Assembly: GCF_900101075.1 (NCBI RefSeq)
Contig: NZ_FNFY01000007.1
Span: forward strand, 1 to 64,000
Length of the DNA stretch: 64,000 nucleotides
Source of the DNA: Lacicoccus qingdaonensis
GTDB taxonomy: Bacteria; Bacillota; Bacilli; Staphylococcales; Salinicoccaceae
Direction: 5' to 3'
Shown piece by piece: positions 56,273 through 64,000 of this stretch (positions are counted from its first letter, which is position 1; each line of letters opens with the position of its first letter). The notes beneath the pieces are model-generated. The model had not been told where the DNA came from. It saw nothing but the letters and a program-made list of their open reading frames with translations, and did not search any database. The position numbers and the translations under genes are program-made.

Positions 56273-57244
56273 TTGTTCACAAATTATATAAAAGATTACA
56301 CATCCATAAAAGAGAACTACAAAGACATTTTGAACTTGATCAACCAGTATGACCACATCATCATATACAGGCATGTCAGACCGGACCCGGATGCGTACGG
56401 CGCCCAGCTCGGACTGAAGGAAATCATCAAAAAGATTTTTCCGAATAAAACAGTCAGTGCGCTCGGAGAAGGTGAACCGTCCCTCGATTTCCTCGGGACG
56501 ATGGATATCGCGGAGATCAGGGAAGATGCCTTATACATCGTAGTCGATACCGCAAACCGTGACAGAATTGACGGTGATATACCGGATGGCGCCAAAGTGG
56601 TGAAGATCGACCACCACCCGGACCACGATCCGTTCGGTGATATCAACCTTGTTGAAACCAGTGTATCTTCGACTTCCGAACTGCTTTTTCTGATTGCGAA
56701 CCTGTGGGGCTATGACAATGACTTCATCAACGATGAAGCGGCGAAGTTGTTATATATGGGCATCGTCGGCGACACGGGAAGATTTTTATTCAATAATACG
56801 ACAGGCATGACGCACCATGTAGCATCGGAACTGAAAAAATATGACTTTGATCCGACTTCTCTGATCGAAGAGATGAATAAGACGTCGATAGAATCGTTCA
56901 GGTTCAAAGGCCACCTGATCAGCAATTTCAACCTGCGGCCAAGCGGCGTGCTGTACACTTTCGTCAGCCAGGAGGACCTGAAGGAATTCGGTGTGAGCGG
57001 CAATGAAGCGAGCCTTTCCGTCAATCTATACAGAGACATTGATGAAGTGAAAGTATGGTTCATGGCGATCGAGGAAGAAGATGAAATCAGAGTCAGACTG
57101 CGATCGAAATCGGTCATCATCAATGATGTCGCCCACCAGTTCGGCGGCGGCGGACACCCGCTCGCTTCAGGCATCAGACTTGATCATAAAGATGAAATCG
57201 AAACTCTGGTAAAGGCACTGGAAGACAAAATCGAAAATGATTGA
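56273..57244 (+). CDS. nrnA: NrnA: oligoribonuclease / pAp phosphatase (DHH)
   Basis: 323 residues. DHH/DHHA1 family: HVRPDPDAYGAQLGLK (motif I), VVDTANRDRID, DHHPDHDPFG (DHH), and GGGGHPLASG in the DHHA1 domain. Degrades short RNA remnants and 3'-phosphoadenosine 5'-phosphate. Start TTG 56273 after AAAGGGAGAATT. It is 17 bases ahead of dnaE, with which it is likely cotranscribed, as in relatives. Confidence 0.94.
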   Translation: MFTNYIKDYTSIKENYKDILNLINQYDHIIIYRHVRPDPDAYGAQLGLKEIIKKIFPNKTVSALGEGEPSLDFLGTMDIAEIREDALYIVVDTANRDRIDGDIPDGAKVVKIDHHPDHDPFGDINLVETSVSSTSELLFLIANLWGYDNDFINDEAAKLLYMGIVGDTGRFLFNNTTGMTHHVASELKKYDFDPTSLIEEMNKTSIESFRFKGHLISNFNLRPSGVLYTFVSQEDLKEFGVSGNEASLSVNLYRDIDEVKVWFMAIEEEDEIRVRLRSKSVIINDVAHQFGGGGHPLASGIRLDHKDEIETLVKALEDKIEND

Positions 57245-57261
57245 TTGGGAGGCATCTGTAA

Positions 57262-60200
57262 ATGATCAATTTAAATGTCCATTCGAGTTATGAATTTTTA
57301 GCCAGCAATATACAAATTGATCCTCTTTTAAAACTCCTGAAAGAAGATAATCAGAGTGCGGTTGCGATTACAGACCTGAATCATATGCACGGCATTTATC
57401 AGCTGCTGAAAAAAGCGCCGGAATATAATATTAAACCCGTTGTCGGCATGGAAGTGCTTGCCGACAACGGACTGAGCGGTATCCCTTTAATTTTGCTTGC
57501 CAAAAATAATAAGGGATATCAGTCTTTGATCAGGATATCCGCGATGCTGTCATATAAAGATATAACCAGAACACCTTTGGAATTTTTACAGAATAATGCC
57601 AATGACCTGCTGGTCATCGCGGTGACCGATGAAGGGGCGGAACTGCTCGGCGAGCTTACAAAAGTGAGTGACGGAGACAAATACATATCCATGGACACCG
57701 GGGCAGCTTCATACAAGAGAGTGTTCATGCACAGCGCACGGTATATGAAGAAAGAAGACAGGAAAGCGCTCAAAGTGCTGAATGCGATCAGGGACAACGA
57801 CAGGCTGGAAGCGCACGATCTGACCGCAATTTCGGGTGATGAATATGTGCTGAAAAAAGAAGATATCACCGAAGAGATAAAACCGTTCCTTCACGTGAAT
57901 GAAGAGATTGTCGAAAAATGCAATGTGACCATGCCGAAAGTTAGTACGACCCTGCCGCATTTCCCACACCCCGATAATGATGACTCAGATCAATTTTTAT
58001 GGCAGCAGCTGAATAAAAGGCTCGGTGAGAAAACTGACGGCAGTGAAAAGTATAAAGACAGGCTGCAGTATGAATTCGATGTCATCACCAAAATGGGATA
58101 CTCTGATTATTTCCTGATAGTCAGCGACGCTGTGAACTATGCCAAAAATAATGACATCTACGTCGGACCGGGGAGGGGGTCTTCAAGTGCGAGCCTCGTG
58201 TCGTACCTGTTGAATATCACTGAAGTGGACCCCCTCAAATATAATCTGCTGTTTGAACGTTTTCTCAACCCTGCCCGTGTAACGATGCCGGATATCGATA
58301 TCGACTTCGAAGATACGAACAGGGACCAGATGATCACTTACTTGAATGACAAGTACGGACAGATGAACGTGTCGAATATTATTACATACGGTACACTCAG
58401 CGCCAAGATGGCGGCACGGGATGTCGGGCGTGTATTGAAATTCAGTGATGAAACACTTAAATATATATCGAATATGATAGGGACCGATCAGAGCGTCAGC
58501 CTGACGGAGGCATTCAACAGCCAGGCATTTAAAAAGCTCGAGGCTTCAGATGATAAGTATAAAGTATATAAGGAAATCTGCCTGTCCATCGAAGGGTTGC
58601 CGAGACATCCGTCCACCCATGCAGCGGGTGTATTGGTCAGCGCAGACAAACTGACAGAGAAAGTGCCGATCATGTTCACGGAAGGACATACGATCAGCCA
58701 GTGGGCCATGAACGAAGTGGAAGCGGTCGGGCTGTTGAAAATCGATGTTCTCGGCCTCCGGAATCTGACATTGATCAGAAGAATGGTCAATATGATCGCC
58801 TATAAAGGGGAGTCCATCGATATTCACAATCTAAAAGAGGATCCGAGGGTGTATAGACTGCTGAGCCATGGTCTCGGCCTCGGCGTCTTCCAATTGGAAT
58901 CGACAGGCATACGGAAAGTGATGAGGGATGTAAACCCGACTGAATTTATGGACCTGGCGGCGGTGCTGGCACTTTACAGGCCCGGTCCTATGAAGGAAAT
59001 ACCGAACTTCGTCCGCGGCAAGCACCAGCCTGAAACCGTGACGTATCCGCATGAGGATATTAAAGAGATTTTGCGGGAGACGAACGGTGTCATCGTCTAT
59101 CAGGAACAGATCATGCTCATTGCGAGCCGTATTGCAGGATATTCATATGCAGAAGCGGACATATTGAGACGCGCGATGAGCAAGAAAGACCGTGAAACGC
59201 TGCTGAAGGAGAAAGAGAAATTTCTAGGCGGAGCTAAAGACAAAGGCTACGCTGCCAGTCTGGCAGAACATATATTTGAACTGATACTGAAATTCGCCGA
59301 TTACGGTTTCCCTAAAAGCCATGCGGTCGCATATTCGAAGATCGCCTATATCATGGCATACATCAAAACGCGTTATCCAGCCATTTTCTATGCTGTCATC
59401 TTAATGCAGAATATCGGCAATCATGCCAAGATCATCGAACTTTTAGAAGAGATGAAGATGTTGAAAGTGAAAATCCATCCTCCGAACATCAACTTGTCAA
59501 GAAGCGGCAATATTGTAAATGACGGTGTGGTGCTCGGTTTGAGCATGATTGAAGGCGTCACTTATAAAGTGGCGGAGTCCATCATCGAAGCGCGGCAAGA
59601 CGGGGATTTCAAAGATATTTACGATTTGAAGACGAGAGTGGACAACAAACTGTCGGAAAAAGTGCTGACCAATCTGGTACTGTCCGGCGCTCTGGATGAC
59701 TTTGAAGAAAACAGAAAAACGATGCTCCAGTCGCTGGCGAATTTGAGAGACATCAATTCGGAAGAATTCTCGCACAACTCCTTTTTGAGCGCACTTGGCT
59801 TCAATGTCAAAAAAGAATACCAGTATGCCGAAGAGATGACCCGGATGGAAATGATAGAGGGAGAAAAAGCGGCCCTCGGTTTTTATTTATCAAGCCATCC
59901 GATCCGGCTCATCCAGAGAGAGAACCAGTCTATACCGTTCAACATGTTCAGCCAGCAGAGGAATTACGGCACATACCTGGTCTTTTTGGATGAACTGAAA
60001 GTCATCAAGACGAAAAAGGGTCAGAACATGGCTTTTGCAAAAATAACGGACGGCGTGACTGATATGGATGCGGTCATCTTCCCCAATGTATATTTTACCG
60101 AGCACCCGAAGCTGACTTCACAGGCTCTTGTCGTGAGGGGCAGGCTGGATGAACGGAAAGGACAGCCGCAGCTGATCATCGAAAAGGTGGATGAGCTGGA

Positions 60201-60405
60201 AACGTTTAAAGCAGAGTATTTACAGCGCATAAGAAAAATTTATATTAGAAATAAAGACCGGTATGACTTTGGTGATCTGCTCGGTGACAAAGGGATCGTC
60301 ATCTATTCATTCGAAGACGGCGGGAGTCTCGGCAATATACAAACTGAGCGGCTTAGGGAGCTGCAGGAAAAAATTAATCCAAGTGATTTGAGATTTATGA
60401 CCTAA
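57262..60405 (+). CDS. dnaE: DNA polymerase III alpha subunit, DnaE
   Basis: 1047 residues, replicative DnaE of low-G+C bacteria (extends primers before PolC takes over). The N-terminal PHP domain is degenerate (NVHSSYEFL and AITDLNHMHG lack several metal His), so it has no exonuclease activity to expect. Catalytic Asp residues D344, D346 and D348 in MPDIDIDFED, and D495 in LKIDVLGLRN. YGFPKSHAVAYS and the C-terminal OB domain (VRGRLDERKGQPQL) follow. GATTGGGAGGC precedes the ATG. Malic enzyme follows. Confidence 0.96.
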   Translation: MINLNVHSSYEFLASNIQIDPLLKLLKEDNQSAVAITDLNHMHGIYQLLKKAPEYNIKPVVGMEVLADNGLSGIPLILLAKNNKGYQSLIRISAMLSYKDITRTPLEFLQNNANDLLVIAVTDEGAELLGELTKVSDGDKYISMDTGAASYKRVFMHSARYMKKEDRKALKVLNAIRDNDRLEAHDLTAISGDEYVLKKEDITEEIKPFLHVNEEIVEKCNVTMPKVSTTLPHFPHPDNDDSDQFLWQQLNKRLGEKTDGSEKYKDRLQYEFDVITKMGYSDYFLIVSDAVNYAKNNDIYVGPGRGSSSASLVSYLLNITEVDPLKYNLLFERFLNPARVTMPDIDIDFEDTNRDQMITYLNDKYGQMNVSNIITYGTLSAKMAARDVGRVLKFSDETLKYISNMIGTDQSVSLTEAFNSQAFKKLEASDDKYKVYKEICLSIEGLPRHPSTHAAGVLVSADKLTEKVPIMFTEGHTISQWAMNEVEAVGLLKIDVLGLRNLTLIRRMVNMIAYKGESIDIHNLKEDPRVYRLLSHGLGLGVFQLESTGIRKVMRDVNPTEFMDLAAVLALYRPGPMKEIPNFVRGKHQPETVTYPHEDIKEILRETNGVIVYQEQIMLIASRIAGYSYAEADILRRAMSKKDRETLLKEKEKFLGGAKDKGYAASLAEHIFELILKFADYGFPKSHAVAYSKIAYIMAYIKTRYPAIFYAVILMQNIGNHAKIIELLEEMKMLKVKIHPPNINLSRSGNIVNDGVVLGLSMIEGVTYKVAESIIEARQDGDFKDIYDLKTRVDNKLSEKVLTNLVLSGALDDFEENRKTMLQSLANLRDINSEEFSHNSFLSALGFNVKKEYQYAEEMTRMEMIEGEKAALGFYLSSHPIRLIQRENQSIPFNMFSQQRNYGTYLVFLDELKVIKTKKGQNMAFAKITDGVTDMDAVIFPNVYFTEHPKLTSQALVVRGRLDERKGQPQLIIEKVDELETFKAEYLQRIRKIYIRNKDRYDFGDLLGDKGIVIYSFEDGGSLGNIQTERLRELQEKINPSDLRFMT

Positions 60406-60476
60406 GTTGTTGTGTATCGATGAATATTTTGATATATTACAGTGGTATGACCACCACATGGAGAAAGGTTGATTGA

Positions 60477-61706
60477 ATGTCTTTAAGAGATGATGCACTG
60501 CATATGCACAAAATTAACCAGGGCAAACTAAGCGTAAACTCGAAAGTCGAGTTGAAAGATAAGACGGATTTAAGTCTGGCATATTCACCCGGGGTTGCTG
60601 AACCCTGCAAAGAGATATACGAAGATCCGAATACTATATTCAATTACACCATCAAAGGGAATACTGTCGGCGTCGTAACAGACGGTTCAGCTGTACTCGG
60701 GCTGGGCAATATCGGTGCGAAAGCAAGTCTGCCGGTGATGGAAGGTAAAAGTGTACTGTTAAAATCATTTGCAGGTGTGGACTCTTTTCCAATCGCACTT
60801 GAAACCAATGATGTGGATGAAATCGTCAATACTGTGAAACTGATGACACCTGTTTTCGGCGGTATCAATCTGGAAGATATATCTGCACCGCGATGCTTCG
60901 AAATTGAAGAAAGACTGAAAAAGGAAACGGATATTCCCGTATTCCATGATGATCAGCATGGTACGGCCATCGTCACCGTCAGCGGCCTGCTCAACGCCCT
61001 GAAACTGACAGACCGTTCTTTCAATAAGATCAAAGTCGTGCTGAACGGCGCAGGGGCCGCAGGTGTAGCCATAGTCAAACTTCTGAACAGTTTCGGCGTC
61101 AAAGACCTCATCATGTGTGATTCAAAAGGTGCGATATACGAAGGCCGTCCAAACGGCATGAACCCGATTAAAGAAAAAATCAGCAAGTATACGAATTTGA
61201 ATAATGAGCAGGGACCGCTTAAAGAAGTGATTAAAGGTGCAGATGTCTTCATCGGTGTTTCGGTGGCGGATGCACTCTCAGCGGATATGGTCAAATCAAT
61301 GGCGGATGATTCCATCATATTTGCCATGGCGAACCCAAACCCTGAAATCATGCCGGATGCTGCACATTCGGCTGGTGCGAAAGTTGTCGGTACGGGCAGA
61401 AGTGACTTCCCGAACCAGATCAATAATGTGCTCGCATTCCCGGGTATTTTCAGAGGGGCGTTGGACGTCCGTGCCACGCATATCAATGAAGAAATGAAGA
61501 AAGCTGCAGTCCGAGCGATTGCGGACCTCATCGAAGAGGACGAGCTGAGCAGTGATTATGTCATCCCGGATCCATTCAATAAATATGTCGCACCTGAAGT
61601 TGCAATGGCTGTGGCAGAAGCTGCAATGGAGTCAGGTGTCAGCAGAATAAAAATAGATTCAAAATCAGTGTATGAAAAAACACTGAAGTTGACTGAGACG
61701 GTGTAG
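60477..61706 (+). CDS. ytsJ: NAD(P)-dependent malic enzyme
   Basis: 409 residues. Oxidative decarboxylation of malate to pyruvate. N-terminal LAYSPGVAEPCKEI, VVTDGSAVLGLGNIG, metal site FHDDQHGTAIVTVSGLL in part, NAD fold VVLNGAGAAGVAIVKLL, and FAMANPNPEIMP. It supplies NADPH, or pyruvate from malate, and lies upstream of accDA, a plausible tie to fatty-acid synthesis. The site GAGAAAGG precedes the start. The GntR gene begins 3 bases after its stop. Confidence 0.95.
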   Translation: MSLRDDALHMHKINQGKLSVNSKVELKDKTDLSLAYSPGVAEPCKEIYEDPNTIFNYTIKGNTVGVVTDGSAVLGLGNIGAKASLPVMEGKSVLLKSFAGVDSFPIALETNDVDEIVNTVKLMTPVFGGINLEDISAPRCFEIEERLKKETDIPVFHDDQHGTAIVTVSGLLNALKLTDRSFNKIKVVLNGAGAAGVAIVKLLNSFGVKDLIMCDSKGAIYEGRPNGMNPIKEKISKYTNLNNEQGPLKEVIKGADVFIGVSVADALSADMVKSMADDSIIFAMANPNPEIMPDAAHSAGAKVVGTGRSDFPNQINNVLAFPGIFRGALDVRATHINEEMKKAAVRAIADLIEEDELSSDYVIPDPFNKYVAPEVAMAVAEAAMESGVSRIKIDSKSVYEKTLKLTETV

Positions 61707-61709
61707 AAA

Positions 61710-62123
61710 ATGACTGAAAAAAAAGGACTGGAGTCTGTCATTGAAGAAATCTATATGATCATCGACCAAGAGCAGATGCAGGTCGGACAAAAACTCCCGA
61801 GTGAAAGATACTTGAGTGAAAATCTGAATGTCAGCAGACAGAGCGTCAGAGAAGCCTTAAGGGCGCTTGAATTTCTGGGCATCATCTATGTGAAAAGAGG
61901 AGAAGGAACATACCTTGCCGACATAGACAGCCATCAGCTTTTCGAGCTGATTGCCAAATACCTGGTGCGGTCGGATAAACAGCGCCGGGAGCTGATGGAA
62001 TTTCAAAAGATGATAGAAGACTACGTTGAAGAGAAAACGGATGAAAAAAGTACTGTGATGTCATATGATAATAAAATCATGAGAAAAATATATGTGATTT
62101 TAAAGAAATATACAGGACAATAA
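61710..62123 (+). CDS. Short GntR/FadR-family transcription regulator
   Basis: 137 residues. A clear FadR-type winged helix at about 10-75: QKLPSERYLSENLNVSRQSVREAL and LEFLGIIYVKRGEGTYL, given here in pieces. Normal FCD regulators have about 150 residues of effector domain; here only about 60 remain, with SDKQRRELMEFQKMIEDYVEE and a short basic end. It could be a HTH-plus-dimerisation-helix protein acting alone. It sits between malic enzyme and accD; regulation of lipid genes is plausible but unproved. Confidence 0.8.
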   Translation: MTEKKGLESVIEEIYMIIDQEQMQVGQKLPSERYLSENLNVSRQSVREALRALEFLGIIYVKRGEGTYLADIDSHQLFELIAKYLVRSDKQRRELMEFQKMIEDYVEEKTDEKSTVMSYDNKIMRKIYVILKKYTGQ

Positions 62124-62147
62124 GCGGTAAAAATGGGGAATTATACT

Positions 62148-62999
62148 ATGTTAAAAGATTTGTTTTTCAAGTTGAACAATAAAGTGAATGATAAAAAAGA
62201 ACCGGGTGTCTTTGAATCGAATGAATCGATTATAACAAAGTGCCCGAATTGTAAAAAGATTCTCTACTCGAAGGAGTTATACAAACGTCTGAATGTCTGT
62301 TCCAACTGTGACCATCACCTGATGATCACAAGTACCGAACGGATGGATGCACTTTTGGACGAAGACTCGGGAACGGCACTTTTTGAAGGGATCACGTCGT
62401 TGAATCCGCTGGAATTCCCGAACTACGAGTCAAAACTGGAAAAAGACAGGGAGAAGACGGGATTGAATGAAGCGGTCATCGTACACGAAGGTACGATAGA
62501 TGGATCTCCTGCTGTCATCGCGATCATGGACCCGAGATTCCGGATGGGAAGCATGGGTTCTGCAGTCGGTGAAAAACTGGCCAGGGCATTCAACCATGCC
62601 ACTGAAAAGCGCATGCCTGTCGTAGTATTTACGGCAAGTGGCGGTGCGAGAATGCAGGAAGGCATCATTTCACTCATGCAGATGGCAAAAGTCAGCGTAG
62701 CCGTTGAGAAACATAATAACGCAGGACTTTTGTATATCGCATATATGACCAATCCGACGACAGGCGGCGTATCAGCAAGCTTTGCATCGGTCGGTGATAT
62801 CAATCTGGCTGAAAAAGGGGCACTGATCGGCTTTGCGGGACGCAGGGTAATCGAAGAGACGATCAAGGAAAAACTGCCTGATGATTTCCAGACGGCTGAA
62901 TTTCTGCTTAAACACGGCCAGCTTGATGAAGTCGTCGACAGACGGAATATGAGAGACTACTTAAGCCGAATTCTAATGATGCACAGCGAGGTGAAATAA
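62148..62999 (+). CDS. accD: Acetyl-CoA carboxylase carboxyltransferase subunit beta
   Basis: 283 residues. N-terminal zinc ribbon [15 protein letters not shown] and CSNCDHH, then the carboxyltransferase domain with [28 protein letters not shown] and [12 protein letters not shown]. Forms the A2B2 carboxyltransferase with AccA, making malonyl-CoA. TGGGGA with ATG 62148 (MLKDLFF) is preferred over ATG 62133. The stop overlaps accA by one base. Confidence 0.96.
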   Translation: MLKDLFFKLNNKVNDKKEPGVFESNESIITKCPNCKKILYSKELYKRLNVCSNCDHHLMITSTERMDALLDEDSGTALFEGITSLNPLEFPNYESKLEKDREKTGLNEAVIVHEGTIDGSPAVIAIMDPRFRMGSMGSAVGEKLARAFNHATEKRMPVVVFTASGGARMQEGIISLMQMAKVSVAVEKHNNAGLLYIAYMTNPTTGGVSASFASVGDINLAEKGALIGFAGRRVIEETIKEKLPDDFQTAEFLLKHGQLDEVVDRRNMRDYLSRILMMHSEVK

Positions 63000-63952
63000 T
63001 GGCTTTTGAATTTGAAAAACCATTGCAGGAGTTACAGGATAAGATCAAGGAACTTGAAAAGTATGCATCCAAAAACAAACTGGACCTTGCCAAGGAAATC
63101 AGTTTTCTTGAAAATAAACTGGAAGATAAAAAGAAAGAGATCTATGCGAATCTGACGCCGTGGCAGAGAGTTGAAATCGCCCGTTATATCCATCGCCCGA
63201 CAACACTTGAATACATCGAAACATTATTTGATGATTTCATCGAGTTTTACGGTGACCGGGTATACAGCGATGATCATGCGATTGTCGGCGGCATCGCCAC
63301 ATATAAGGATATTCCTGTCACTGTCATCGGCCATCAGCGCGGCCGTGATACGAAAGGGAACATCAAACGGAATTTCGGCATGGCACATCCGGATGGCTAC
63401 AGAAAAGCGTTAAGACTGATGAAGCAGGCGGATAAATTCAACCGGCCGATTATCTGTTTTATAGACACAAAAGGCGCATATCCCGGAAAAGCAGCCGAAG
63501 AGCGCGGGCAGAGTGAATCCATCGCGCGCAACCTGGTTGAAATGGCAGGGCTTAAAGTGCCTGTCATCAGCATTGTCATCGGGGAAGGCGGCTCAGGCGG
63601 CGCACTGGCACTCGGTGTATGCAACCGTCTGTTAATGCTTGAAAACGCGACTTACTCCGTCATATCACCGGAAGGTGCTGCGAGCATCCTTTTCAAAGAT
63701 GCATCATTAAAAGAAATAGCAGCAGAATCATTGAAAATCACAGCAGGCGACCTTAAGGAACTCGGCATCGCCGACGCTGTAATCAAAGAGCCGGACGGCG
63801 GTGCACACCAGGATAAGGAATATGTTTTTAAAAGTCTGGATGAGACACTCCATGACTACTTGTCCGAGCTGTCGAAACTGTCATCTGATGAACTGGTGGA
63901 CGACCGTTTCAACAAGTATATGTCCATCGGAGAGTATAAAGAACTTACTTGA
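62999..63952 (+). CDS. accA: Acetyl-CoA carboxylase carboxyltransferase subunit alpha
   Basis: 317 residues. N-terminal coiled helices ([17 protein letters not shown]), then the crotonase-like domain: [49 protein letters not shown] and [13 protein letters not shown]. Partner of AccD, encoded in tandem. The start overlaps the accD stop (TAATG), guaranteeing coupled expression. A clear terminator follows. Confidence 0.97.
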   Translation: MAFEFEKPLQELQDKIKELEKYASKNKLDLAKEISFLENKLEDKKKEIYANLTPWQRVEIARYIHRPTTLEYIETLFDDFIEFYGDRVYSDDHAIVGGIATYKDIPVTVIGHQRGRDTKGNIKRNFGMAHPDGYRKALRLMKQADKFNRPIICFIDTKGAYPGKAAEERGQSESIARNLVEMAGLKVPVISIVIGEGGSGGALALGVCNRLLMLENATYSVISPEGAASILFKDASLKEIAAESLKITAGDLKELGIADAVIKEPDGGAHQDKEYVFKSLDETLHDYLSELSKLSSDELVDDRFNKYMSIGEYKELT

Positions 63953-63980
63953 GCAACCTGAAAAAAGGTTGCTTTTTTTA
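63952..63980 (+). terminator. Terminator after accA
   Basis: AGCAACCT and AGGTTGCT pair around six bases, followed by a T-run. Confidence 0.92.
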
Positions 63981-64000
63981 TTCGTTTTATTTTCCTGTTA

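Overview
The window looks like core chromosome of a moderately low-G+C Gram-positive coccus of the family Staphylococcaceae. The gene order matches the blocks known from Staphylococcus and Bacillus: pepV-dat-ytmP-trmB; ytoP-ytpQ-ytpR-ytpS-murC; ccpA-acuCBA/acsA; tyrS; rpsD-ytsP-ezrA-nifZ-thiI; nadK-sppA-yteJ-tpx-ytxK-ackA; ald; ytkL-ytoI-ytpI-nrnA-dnaE-ytsJ-accDA. The clade retains acuB and bears EzrA and staphylococcal-type DnaE, so a Jeotgalicoccus/Salinicoccus-like genus is my best guess. That is an inference; no 16S gene is present. I saw no tRNA, rRNA, CRISPR array or prophage.

Layout: 1-350 is the end of an insertion sequence (5' part of an IS1182-like transposase, cut by the window edge). 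400-6700 holds an 11-mer-repeat stress-type protein, a dipeptidase, D-amino-acid transaminase, a kinase-like protein, tRNA methyltransferase and a MalY/PatB lyase. 6700-14450 is a plus-strand run of peptidase, PTS-like permease, YtpQ, YtpR, a degenerate FtsK/SftA-like protein, MurC and two envelope-associated helical proteins. 14500-21800 is carbon control: CcpA, the acuABC deacetylase/acetyltransferase switch divergent from its target acsA, then fhs. 21800-26200 holds a bifunctional PBP and tyrS with a tyrosine T-box leader. 26200-38150 is the most variable stretch: a nucleoside-recognition permease with a cre site, M19 dipeptidase, lipoproteins, MFS and DUF418 proteins, hydrolases, acetyltransferases, a c-type cytochrome and an acyltransferase. 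38300-50200 returns to housekeeping: rpsD, fRMsr, ezrA, cysteine desulfurase/thiI, nadK, sppA, tpx, ytxK, ackA and a universal stress protein. 50300-64000 holds ald, cysteine-synthase-like, ytkL, ytoI, nrnA, dnaE, malic enzyme, a short GntR regulator and accDA.

Common themes are acetyl-CoA/acetate metabolism (acsA, acuABC, ackA, accDA, malic enzyme, ald) with several candidate CcpA operators, and envelope growth (murC, PBP, ezrA, dat). The most unusual items are an FtsK/SftA homologue that has lost Walker A, Walker B glutamate and the ATQRP segment; a protein built of nine exact-length 11-residue repeats; a translationally coupled pair of tiny unknown genes behind a cre-like palindrome; and a PBP ending in eleven aspartates encoded by a trinucleotide tract. 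No obviously new multi-gene defence or mobile system is visible. Many starts were moved from the longest open frame to the codon with a proper ribosome binding site; these choices are stated per gene.
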